From Candidatus Thermoflexus sinensis (lineage in GTDB: Bacteria; Chloroflexota; Anaerolineae; Thermoflexales; Thermoflexaceae), in assembly GCA_016842045.1 (NCBI GenBank), contig JAEVEY010000024.1, forward strand, positions 1-41,307: 41,307 bases of DNA, written 5' to 3'. The notes below the pieces were generated by a model that did no database searches, was not told where the DNA came from, and saw nothing but the letters and a program-made list of their open reading frames with translations. Each line of letters opens with the position of its first letter. The first letter of the stretch is position 1. Both the position numbers and the translations under genes were made by a program. Shown one piece after another: positions 23,742 to 31,900 of this stretch.

Positions 23742-24565
23742 GCGCGGACCTCCTGCGAGAGATCCAGGGGGAGCTCAGACAGGGGCTTTGCCGGGCGCAC
23801 TTTGCGGGCCAGCAAGAAAGTCACTTTGGCATCCACCTCCAGACCGCCCAGTGCCCGGATGCGCGGCTCAAAACGGGCCCAAACCGCCCGCCAGTCCGGC
23901 TTGTTCTGCCATCCATAAGCTCGTTCCAGCCAGTCGCACTCGAACTGAATAAACGCTTTCGCCTCCTCCGGATCCAGGTTCACCCCGGTAGGATAAAACT
24001 CGACATGTTCCACCTGAAAACCCACCTGTTCCAGGGCCTCCTGGATCTCCGCTTTGGTGAAGAAGCCGGCCCGAATATACTGATAGATCTCCAGGGCCAG
24101 CTTCTGGGAGGGGGTCTCGGCATCCTCCGGCGTGGTGGTCGCCAGGGCAAACCACCCGCCCGGCCTCAGCACCCGGTTGACCTCTTCAAACAGCCGGCGC
24201 ATGCTCGGCAAATCCAGACAGATATCCTGGAGCGCCAGAAAAGTCCCCACCCCATCGAAGATGCCGCTCGGGAACCCCAGGCGATAGGCATCCATCTGGA
24301 CAAAGACGCTGAGTCGGGAGTTCGCATCCCGGGCATGCTGATGAGCCAGCTCGACCTCACACCGCGCCAGATCAATCCCGATCACCACCCGTGGGGACAG
24401 CACTCGTTCCATTTCCAGCGCGAACCACCCATCTCCGGTTCCGATATCCAGCCACCGCTGTCCGGAAGCGACCGGGATCCGATGCACAATTGCCCGCCTT
24501 ACGCCGTTCAGATCATCGTAATAGCTCCGAAACTCCCGAATCACTCGCAAACCGCGTTCTCCCAT
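23738..24565 (-). CDS. Class I SAM-dependent methyltransferase
   Basis: 275 residues. ATG 24565 has GAGGGAG upstream. Motif I is WLDIGTGDGWFALEMERV near residue 38, followed by VVIGIDLARCEVELAHQHA (acidic residue binding ribose), DAYRLGFPSGIFDGV and VNRVLRPGGWFALATTTP. The C-terminal half has substrate-side helices (KLALEIYQYIRAGFFTKAEI; FIQFECDWLERAYGW). Its end overlaps the glycosyltransferase start by 4 nt, so the pair is coupled, suggesting both act on one glycoconjugate or small molecule (inference). The ribosome binding site lies against a 21-bp AT-rich palindrome. Confidence 0.75.
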   Translation of the reverse strand: MGERGLRVIREFRSYYDDLNGVRRAIVHRIPVASGQRWLDIGTGDGWFALEMERVLSPRVVIGIDLARCEVELAHQHARDANSRLSVFVQMDAYRLGFPSGIFDGVGTFLALQDICLDLPSMRRLFEEVNRVLRPGGWFALATTTPEDAETPSQKLALEIYQYIRAGFFTKAEIQEALEQVGFQVEHVEFYPTGVNLDPEEAKAFIQFECDWLERAYGWQNKPDWRAVWARFEPRIRALGGLEVDAKVTFLLARKVRPAKPLSELPLDLSQEVRA

Positions 24566-24575
24566 CGATGAACTC

Positions 24576-24596
24576 CCTCATTAAAGTTTAATGAGG
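24576..24596. promoter_or_regulatory. AT-rich perfect palindrome at the methyltransferase ribosome binding site
   Basis: CCTCATTAAA-G-TTTAATGAGG, 10-bp arms with a 1-nt centre. On the minus strand its downstream arm runs straight into the ribosome binding site (GAGGGAG) of the methyltransferase-glycosyltransferase pair, 11 bp before the start. It could be a dimeric repressor operator or a hairpin masking the ribosome binding site. It stands out by its AT content in this GC-rich DNA. Confidence 0.55.
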
Positions 24597-24677
24597 CTTA
24601 TGCCGTCGGGCAGCCTTCCTCTTGAGGGTTGCGAAGAGCGAATCGGCCCGGGTAGCCATGCCCTCCGATCTTGAGAC

Positions 24678-24723
24678 GATCAAAGGCGGGTGGATACCCG
24701 CGTTCCTCCACCCGCCTTTGATC
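24678..24723. terminator. 17-bp perfect hairpin between fumC and the methyltransferase gene
   Basis: GATCAAAGGCGGGTGGA (24678-24694) and its exact inverse (24707-24723) with a 12-nt loop. It lies 126 bp beyond the fumC stop and about 110 bp before the methyltransferase start. No U-run on either side, so its role as terminator is a guess. Confidence 0.4.
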
Positions 24724-24848
24724 CGTTCGCGACTTCTGTCCCCTGGAAGGGGGGCCTCCACCGGACCAGCCAGGGAGACTCCGGGAAGCCAGTCCCGTGA
24801 TGAGGCAACACACCAGATCCTTCCAGGCCCTCTATCCCAACCGGACGG

Positions 24849-26264
24849 CTATCCGCCCCCGGACATCCCGGCCACGAAGCCGCCCTCCGTCATTTTCCGA
24901 ACATCCAGGACTTCGTCCAGCTTCTCCGCCGGCAGCAGGCCCATCTCCAGAACCACGTCCCGGATGGTCCGGTTCTCCGCCATCGCCTTCTTCACTACTT
25001 CCGCGGCCCGATCGTAGCCGATGTAAGGTGTGAGGGCGGTGGCCAGGATCGCGTTCTTGTGGACCAGCGTCTCCATATGCTCGCGGTTGGGCACGATGCC
25101 GCAGATGCACTTATCGGCCAGCACGGTCGCCGCGCTCGCCAGGATATGGATGGATTGGAGCAGATTATGGGCGATCACCGGCAGCGCCACATTGAGCTCG
25201 AAGTTCCCTGAGGCGCCGGCCATATTCACCACCACGTCGTTGCCCATCACCTGCATACAGACCATCATCACCGCCTCAGGGATCACCGGATTGATCTTGC
25301 CCGGCATAATGGAGGACCCGGGCTGTAAAGCGGGAAGCCGGATCTCCGCCAGGCCAGCCTGCGGGCCGGAGTTCATCCAGCGCAGATCGTTGGCGATCTT
25401 ATACAGCGAAACAGCCACTGTCTTCAGCTGGCCGCTCAGCTCCACCGCCGCGTCCTGGGCCGCCTGGGCTTCAAAGTGATTTTCCGCTTCCCGGAACGGC
25501 AACCCGGTCTCCTCGCTCAGGGCCGCCGCGATCCGCCGGCCGAACTCCGGATGGGTATTGATCCCGGTGCCCACTGCCGTTCCCCCCAGGGCCAGCTCCG
25601 CCAGATGCGGCAGCGCCGACTCAATCCGGCGGATCCCATGTTCGATCTGGCTGGCGTAGCCGGAGAACTCCTGACCCAGACGCACCGGCATGGCATCCAT
25701 CAGGTGGGTGCGGCCGGTCTTCACGATATCATCGAACTCGCGCGCCTTATCGAGGAGTACCTCGTGGAGATGGCGCAGGGCCGGGAGCAGCCGTTCATGC
25801 ACCGCCAGATAGGCTGAGATATGGATGGCTGCCGGGATCACATCGTTGGAGGACTGGCCCAGGTTCACATGGTCATTGGGATGGATCTCCTTGGAGCCGA
25901 TCGCGCCGCCCAGGATCTGGATGGCCCGGTTGGCGATCACCTCGTTTGCGTTCATATTCGTTGAGGTTCCCGACCCGGTCTGGAAGATGTCCAGCGGGAA
26001 GTGATCGTCCAGCTTCCCCTCGATAACCTCCCGGGCCGCTTCCATGATCGCGTTCGCCCGCCGCTCATCCAGCAGACCCAGGTCCCGGTTGACTTTCGCA
26101 GCGCAATACTTGATCAGGCCCAGGGCGCGGATGAAATCCCGGTGGAACCGGATCCCGCTGATCGGGAAGTTCTCAATCGCTCGCTGGGTCTGAGCCCCCC
26201 AGAGCGCATGGGCCGGGACCCGCACTTCCCCCAAGGAATCCCGCTCGATTCGGAACGCCTCCAT
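24849..26264 (-). CDS. fumC: Class II fumarate hydratase
   Basis: 471 residues, normal for FumC, which hydrates fumarate to malate and so follows the Sdh reaction. ATG 26264 has GAGGAGG about 6 nt upstream; the ORF extends 18 codons further without a signal. Seen: [17 protein letters not shown], the active-site [52 protein letters not shown] and the signature [15 protein letters not shown] (with the catalytic Ser loop). An aspartase is the main alternative in this superfamily, but the THLMDAMP and [19 protein letters not shown] stretches favour fumarase. A family B element lies 58 bp upstream. Confidence 0.92.
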   Translation of the reverse strand: MEAFRIERDSLGEVRVPAHALWGAQTQRAIENFPISGIRFHRDFIRALGLIKYCAAKVNRDLGLLDERRANAIMEAAREVIEGKLDDHFPLDIFQTGSGTSTNMNANEVIANRAIQILGGAIGSKEIHPNDHVNLGQSSNDVIPAAIHISAYLAVHERLLPALRHLHEVLLDKAREFDDIVKTGRTHLMDAMPVRLGQEFSGYASQIEHGIRRIESALPHLAELALGGTAVGTGINTHPEFGRRIAAALSEETGLPFREAENHFEAQAAQDAAVELSGQLKTVAVSLYKIANDLRWMNSGPQAGLAEIRLPALQPGSSIMPGKINPVIPEAVMMVCMQVMGNDVVVNMAGASGNFELNVALPVIAHNLLQSIHILASAATVLADKCICGIVPNREHMETLVHKNAILATALTPYIGYDRAAEVVKKAMAENRTIRDVVLEMGLLPAEKLDEVLDVRKMTEGGFVAGMSGGG

Positions 26265-26321
26265 GGCAGCCTCCTCATAGGTGGATCGCGCCACCGCCGC
26301 CCCTGACCCAGGAATCACGGA

Positions 26322-26409
26322 CAGAAGTTACGCCATTGCCTTCTCCACCGGGTTCTTAAGGGATAAGCCCCTCGAGTCCCCTGGGATGGAGGCCGCATCG
26401 TAAATCCTA
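26322..26409 (+). repeat. Family B inverted-repeat element, copy 2 (about 88 bp)
   Basis: Left end CAGAAGTTACGCCATTGCC, right end (inverted) TAGGATTTACGATGCGG. The inner TTCTCCACCGGGTT and CCCCTCGAGTCCCCTGGGAT match 15126-15236. Flanks ACGGA (26317-26321) and AGGGA (26410-26414) may be a decayed 5-bp target duplication. It lies in the fumC upstream region. Confidence 0.5.
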
Positions 26410-26530
26410 AGGGATGAGCCACCAGACCGCTTTTCGTGCCCTGTCATCTTGGAAGGTTGGAGGGGCGGATAAGAGGCCGAAGACCCTTACCCGACCCAAA
26501 ATCTCCCCGCTAAGGGGGTCGGCCTGCCTG

Positions 26531-26641
26531 GTTACAAGCCTGGCAGTGCCCGCTCGGGTTCCGTGTTTGCCCCCTCCTCCTACCCCTCCCCACGTCGCTT
26601 CACGGCGTGGGGAGGGGTAAATCAAGCCCCCCGTTTACAAC
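26531..26641. repeat. Family C repeat element, copy 2 (about 111 bp)
   Basis: Aligns with 11220-11319. Compared with that copy it carries a full hairpin: TACCCCTCCCCACG (26581-26594) pairs exactly with 26606-26619. It ends in CGTTTACAACAGAGCA, repeated identically at 28955-28970. It lies between fumC and the DUF2905 gene. Confidence 0.5.
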
Positions 26642-26691
26642 AGAGCAGAATCGGCCGATTTGCCCAAAGTCCGGCAGCAGGCTGCATTGAG

Positions 26692-26919
26692 TTAACGCCA
26701 GAACCGAAACACCAGGTTCAGCACCAGAGTAAGCAGCAGACTGAGCAAGATCGAGGTGGCCAGCGGGAAGAAGAACACAAAGTTCCCCTTCTGGATCAGG
26801 ATGTCCCCGGGCAGGCGGCCGAGGCCCGGCACCCTGCCGATCAGCATGAAAACCAGGCCGAAAGTTAGAAAGAACAACCCGATCAGGATGAACCAGCGCC
26901 CGAATTCCTGGAATGGCAT
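26692..26919 (-). CDS. DUF2905 family membrane protein
   Basis: 75 residues with two membrane helices. ATG 26919 has GAGGAGGG upstream. The layout is characteristic of DUF2905: MPFQEFGRWFILIGLFFLTF, the loop GLGRLPGDILIQKGNFVFFF, then PLATSILLSLLLTLVLNLVF. Function unknown; the family is small, widespread and often beside DNA-repair or translation genes. It starts 11 bp after the stop of the HNH gene and is probably cotranscribed with it. Confidence 0.85.
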   Translation of the reverse strand: MPFQEFGRWFILIGLFFLTFGLVFMLIGRVPGLGRLPGDILIQKGNFVFFFPLATSILLSLLLTLVLNLVFRFWR

Positions 26920-26930
26920 TTCAACCCTCC

Positions 26931-27470
26931 TCACCATCCTTCCAGATATTTCCGCCACTCGGCATATTCCCGCAGATAGGAGCCGAAGAGATAACGGATG
27001 GTGGGGACAGGCTCAAAAGGCTGACGCAGCAGAGCCATATGGGCTTCAGCCGGCGTCCGGTTCCCTTTGCGGCGATTGCACGCCGGGCAGGCCGCCACCA
27101 GGTTTTCCCAGGTATGTTTCCCACCTCGATGGCGCGGGATCACGTGATCCACCGTCAGGTGGGGAGAAGTGCGCCCACAATATTGACAGGTATACTGGTC
27201 GCGCCTCAGGATCTCCCGCTTGGTCAGACGCAACCGGCGGGGCGGCCGCCGCACCACATAGCGCAACCGGATTACAGAAGGACACGGGAAAACCCGAGAA
27301 GGAGTGCGCACCTCGCCCCGGCCGTTCTCCAGGATCTCCGCTTTCCCGTTGAGCACCAGGGCGATCGCCCGGCGGAGAGAACAGACATTCAGAGGCTCGA
27401 AGTTGGCATTCAGCACCAACACCGGCGCCTGAAGCAGGGATGGAGATGCGAACCTCCTTGAAGCCTCCAT
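26931..27470 (-). CDS. HNH endonuclease family protein
   Basis: 179 residues. The N-terminal part, QAPVLVLNANFEPLNVCSLRRAIALVLNGKAEIL, is the usual lead-in of a widespread stand-alone HNH group. The nuclease domain follows at about residues 85-145: two zinc-binding CxxC pairs (CQYCGR and CPACN) flank the catalytic VDHVIPRHRGGKHTWENLVAAC. ATG 27470 has GAAGG 7 nt upstream. An internal AAGGAGG suggests translation could also begin a few codons later, but no good start follows. The biological target is unknown; no methylase or restriction partner is near. It is followed by DUF2905 and preceded by a TATAAT-type promoter. Confidence 0.85.
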   Translation of the reverse strand: MEASRRFASPSLLQAPVLVLNANFEPLNVCSLRRAIALVLNGKAEILENGRGEVRTPSRVFPCPSVIRLRYVVRRPPRRLRLTKREILRRDQYTCQYCGRTSPHLTVDHVIPRHRGGKHTWENLVAACPACNRRKGNRTPAEAHMALLRQPFEPVPTIRYLFGSYLREYAEWRKYLEGW

Positions 27471-27572
27471 GGCAGAACCTTCCCGAAGAAAGTCCTCTCC
27501 GGAGAAGAGCCCCGGATCGAGCGAAAATAAAACGGATGAATGCGATCGGTTTTCCCAATCTCATTATAAACA

Positions 27573-27578
27573 GGGCGC
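27573..27578 (-). promoter_or_regulatory. -10 element for the HNH gene
   Basis: A perfect TATAAT on the minus strand, 103 bp ahead of the HNH start. No good -35 at normal spacing. Confidence 0.4.
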
Positions 27579-27678
27579 AGGGAACACGCCAGTGTATTGC
27601 CCTGTATGCGGGGTTTTGGGGATCGGGCCGGGGGACCTCAGCTCGCTCCCCAAAAGCCCCAAACTCAACGCTTCACTC

Positions 27679-28833
27679 TCATCCCTCCAGGCGCCAGCTC
27701 TGTTCGATGGCCTGAATTTCCTGCTGGAGACGTCGGGCCAGGATCCGACGTTCCTCTTCGCTCAGAAAAGCGGCCTCCACCGCGTTCTCCAGGATCCGCA
27801 GCAAGTCCTTCCAGTGCAAACCCATCCCGGCCATAGCAAATAAATACTCATCCGTTAGCGTGGTGTCGCTGATGCTGGGATCGTCGGTATTCAACGTGAC
27901 CTTCAGACCCAGCCGATAAAGATCGGGGAGGGGGTGATGGTGGAACCCTGCAACCGCACCGGTCTGCAGATTGCTGGTCGGGCAGATCTCCAGAGGGATG
28001 TTCCGCTCATGAAGCAATCGGAGGACATGGACATCGTGGATCGCCTGGATCCCATGGCCGATGCGATGGGCGCCCATCACCAGGATCGCATGGCGGATAT
28101 TCGCCGGAGGGCCTACCTCCCCGGCGTGAACGGTCAGGAAAAGCCCCTGTTCCCGGGCCCAGCGGAAAACCGGAACCAGGTCCCTGGCGGGCTGCTGGAG
28201 CTCATCCCCTGCCAGATCCAGCGCCACCACGCCCTGAGGGCGATAGCCTGCAGCCAGACGGGCGATCCGCCAGGCGACCTCAGGGTTTTCCTCCCGCACG
28301 ATGGTCATGATCAGGCGCACCTGGATGTCGAATTCCCGCCGAGCCTGTTCCACGCCCTCCAGAACCCACTCGACAACTTCCTCCAGATGAAACCCCCGGG
28401 TTTGAGCGAGCGCCGCAGGGTTGAAACGAAGTTCCAGATAACGGACGTGATCGAGAGCGGCATCGGCGACCGCCTCGTAAGCCATACGCCGGATAGCCTC
28501 TTCGCTGGTGTAGAACAGACGAAGAAGCTGGAAGCGGGAAAGGAAGCGGTGGAAATCCGCAGGCTCGCTGGCCGTGAACCGGATCAGAGGCTCCAGCTCT
28601 GCCGTCCCCATACCGAACTCCAGGTGGATCGGATGGCGACGGGCGATCTCCATCAGGGTGCTCAGGCGAAGGGAGCCTTCCAGATGCCGGTGCAGATCGA
28701 CCTTGGGAAGGCGGTGAAGAAGGGGACGCCATGCCTGCATCACCGGGCCGCGCCGGAGACGCATTCGCACGCGCTCCGGAAATTGCTCCAGCGATCTTGA
28801 CCCTCTGCCCTCTTGATGTCTCACCGCATCCAT
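27679..28833 (-). CDS. add: Adenosine deaminase
   Basis: 384 residues from ATG 28833; the start is uncertain (GTG 28869, ATG 28764 with GGAG 9 nt upstream, or ATG 28740 are possible, and the extra N-terminus is not conserved in type). It deaminates adenosine (or a related nucleoside) to inosine in purine salvage. Metal and active-site motifs: LPKVDLHRHLEGSLR, FLTVHAGEVGPPANIRHAI, RIGHGI, EICPTSNLQTGAV and VTLNTDDPSISDTTLTDEY with the catalytic Asp pair. These fix it in the Add/adenine-deaminase family; substrate preference between adenosine and relatives is not settled by motif. It lies alone between the HNH gene and a repeat-containing gap. Confidence 0.9.
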   Translation of the reverse strand: MDAVRHQEGRGSRSLEQFPERVRMRLRRGPVMQAWRPLLHRLPKVDLHRHLEGSLRLSTLMEIARRHPIHLEFGMGTAELEPLIRFTASEPADFHRFLSRFQLLRLFYTSEEAIRRMAYEAVADAALDHVRYLELRFNPAALAQTRGFHLEEVVEWVLEGVEQARREFDIQVRLIMTIVREENPEVAWRIARLAAGYRPQGVVALDLAGDELQQPARDLVPVFRWAREQGLFLTVHAGEVGPPANIRHAILVMGAHRIGHGIQAIHDVHVLRLLHERNIPLEICPTSNLQTGAVAGFHHHPLPDLYRLGLKVTLNTDDPSISDTTLTDEYLFAMAGMGLHWKDLLRILENAVEAAFLSEEERRILARRLQQEIQAIEQSWRLEG

Positions 28834-28889
28834 CTCCGGATACTCTTCTTCAGTGATAGAAACCCGCACCGATATTTGAGAATATTGTT

Positions 28890-28917
28890 TTTATGGCGGT
28901 AGCTTCGCTGCCATAAA
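28890..28917. promoter_or_regulatory. Hairpin upstream of add
   Basis: TTTATGGC (28890-28897) pairs with GCCATAAA (28910-28917), and the inner GGTAGC-TTC-GCTGCC can pair instead, so two registers compete. It lies 57 bp ahead of the add start in AT-rich DNA, and could be an mRNA leader stem or an operator. Confidence 0.35.
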
Positions 28918-28955
28918 TACAATTGCAGTGACCGAAACAAACACAATCGGTATTC

Positions 28956-28970
28956 GTTTACAACAGAGCA
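28956..28970. repeat. Solo end of the family C element
   Basis: GTTTACAACAGAGCA is identical to the right end of the element at 26531-26641 (26633-26647), without the rest of the element. It lies 29 bp past the stop codon of the giant histidine kinase gene. Confidence 0.45.
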
Positions 28971-28998
28971 TGCTGGGACAAACAAAGAGCAACACGCG

Positions 28999-31900
28999 TT
29001 ACGATTCGCCGAAGAGAAACTCCAGCAATTCGTCGGGGGCTACGGTCGGCGGCTTGGGGATGGTGAAATAGAAGGTGCTTCCCTTCCCCAGCTCGCTTTC
29101 CGCCCAGACCCGGCCACCATGGGCCTCCACAATCCGCTTGACGATCGCCAGGCCCAGCCCCATCCCCCCGAACCGCCGCTTGGTGGATCCATCCACCTGA
29201 TAAAACCGCTCGAAGATACGCTCCAGTTTATCCGGCGGGATCCCGATGCCCGTATCCTGAACGGACACCTGGACACAGTCCTCCAGGTCCTGAACGCGAA
29301 CGGTAATTCGACCTCCGTTCGGGCTGAACTTCACCGCGTTGTGCAACAGGTTATCCAGAACCTGGGAGAGCCGCTCCCGATCCCCCCAGACGATCACAGG
29401 AGCTCCCGGATCCTCCATGGAGAACTCCAGGCCAGCCTGGGAGGCGGTGAGCTGAAAGCTCTGGATGGAGATGCGGGCCAGGGCCACGATATCCACCGCC
29501 TCAAAGTTGAGCGTCCCCCGCTCAATCCGCTGAAGGGTGACGATATCGCCAACCAGCCGGCTCAGCAGGTTGGTTTTCTCCGCGATGATCTCCATCGCCT
29601 CTCGCTGCGCTTCTGTCAACGGCCCCATCGAGCCATCCAGGAGGAGATCCACATATCCCTTGATGAAGGTCAGGGGGGTTCGCAATTCATGGGAGACGTT
29701 CTGCACGATTTCATCTTTCAGGCGATCGGCCTCCTGTAGCTCCTCGTAAGCCCGGCGCAGCTCCTCCGCATGCGCTTTCAACTCGTAGAACAGGCGGGCG
29801 TTCTCAATGGCGGCAGCCGCCTGCGCGGCCACAATGGTCAGCAGACGCTCATGCTCCGGCTGAAAGGCATTGGGGATCTCATGGTCCACCGAAAGGGCAC
29901 CGATCACCCGATCGCCGACCATCAGCGGAACGCACATCAGAGAGCGGACCGAAGGGTCAAACACCACGAAGCGGGGATCCTTCGTGGTATCCGGGACATA
30001 AATCGGGCGCTTCTGCTGGACAACCTGGCCGGCGATCCCCTCGCCGATCCGGAGGCGAGCCTCCTGTCGCCAGCGGTCCTTGACCCCGGCGGCGGCCCGG
30101 ATCTCCAGCAATTCCGTGCGAGGATTCAGCAACATAATGTTCGCCGCCCGACAATGCAGGACCTCCCGCAGGGTCACCACCACCGAATCCAGCAGGACCC
30201 CCAGATCCAGGGTGGTGCTCATGCGACGGGCGAATTCATAAAGGGTGGTGACCTCCCGCAGGCGCTGGGTCGTCTCACGGTAGAGGCGGGCGTTCTCCAG
30301 GATCACCGCCAGATGGCCCGCCAGGGTGGTCATCAGGCGCAGGTCCTCTTCCGTGAATGCGTCCAGGCGCGGGCTTTCCGCGTTGAGCACGCCGATGACT
30401 CGATCCCCGATCTTCATCGGGACAGCCAGCTCGGAGCGGGTGCCCGGTTCTGCCTCCAGATAATCTGGATCCTGGGTGACATCGGGGACCAGGGCGGGGA
30501 TCCCCGTTCGGGCCACCCGGCCGGTGATCCCCTGGTGGATCGTGAGGGGGATCAGGATCGCCTGTTCGGAGAACCCATAATGTCCGTAGCTCCGGAGGCG
30601 ACCGGTTTCCTCCTCCAGCAGCAAGCATTCCACCGCTTCGAAGCCCAGCGTTCGCCGGATAGCGAGGAGGGCCTGGCGGATCACACGCTCGGGATCCAGC
30701 GTGGCTGTCGCTGCCGCGATCACCTCATAAAGGATGCTCAGCTCATTGAGCCGACGGCGCACCTGATGGAAAAGCCGCGCGTTCTCCAGGGCGATCGCCA
30801 GCTGCCCGGCCAGGGCGCTGAGCATGCGAACGTGATCTTCTCGAAAAGCCCCCGGTTCCGGGCTCTGGACGTCCAGGACGCCGATCAGGCGATCACTTAG
30901 CAAAAGCGGAACGGCCAGCTCCGCCCGGGTCTGCGGGATCCTCGGCAGATATCCTTCATCGGCCTGAACATCCGGCACCAGCACGGGGGATCGGGTCGCA
31001 GCGGCGCGCCCTACCACCCCCTCCCCTAACCGAAGGCGATTGGCACGCAGGGCCTCCTCCTCTCGCTTGCCGGCTCGATACCGCACCAGCACATCGGGAT
31101 CCACAGGATCTACCAGGAAGAGGGCTACATATTGAAAGGCAGGCTCCCCCTGAAGCAGCCGGATGATCTGCTCAACCAGGGCGTCGAAATCCGTGAAGCG
31201 GACGGCGATCTCGGAAGCCCGATGGAGGGTTTCCAGCTCCCTCAGGCGGCTCAGGGCTTCTTCGTAAAGACGGGCGTTGGCGATCGCCACCGCCACCTGA
31301 TCGACAATGGTGCTGAGCCAGCGGAGCTCATCCGCGCTGAACAGACGGGGGGATTCAAACACCACATGCAGGGCGCCCATGATCTGGCCTGCATGACGAA
31401 GTGGGAAGGCCGCGATGGCCCCGATGCCCCAGGCCCGTGTTTCGGGATCCTGGAACAGCGGATGCGTTGAGGTGTCCGGAATAACCAATGGGTGGCCGGT
31501 TCGAACCACTGTCTCCGTGACCCCCTCCAGGCGAGGACGGGGCGCTTCGAAGAGAATCTTCCCCTCCCGCGTGAGGGTCATCCCGGAACGCCAGTGCTCC
31601 GTGTTCTCGCTGAACAGATGGATATACGCTCGATCCCCTCCAGTAAGTCCCAGGAGGTGCCGGCCCACCGTCTCGAGCACCCGATGAAGATCCAGAGTGG
31701 ATGTGACCTGGGCGGCCATCTCCTGAAGGGCGCTGAGCTCGGCGATCCGCTTCTGCGATTCCTCGTAAAGCCGGGCATTGTGGAGCGCCAGGCTGATGTG
31801 ATCCGCCAGCGATCGAAAGATCGGTTCATCCTCAGGGAAGAACGCATGGGGATGGATTGAGAAAAGCACCAGGACGCCGACGATAAAATCTTCCATGCGA

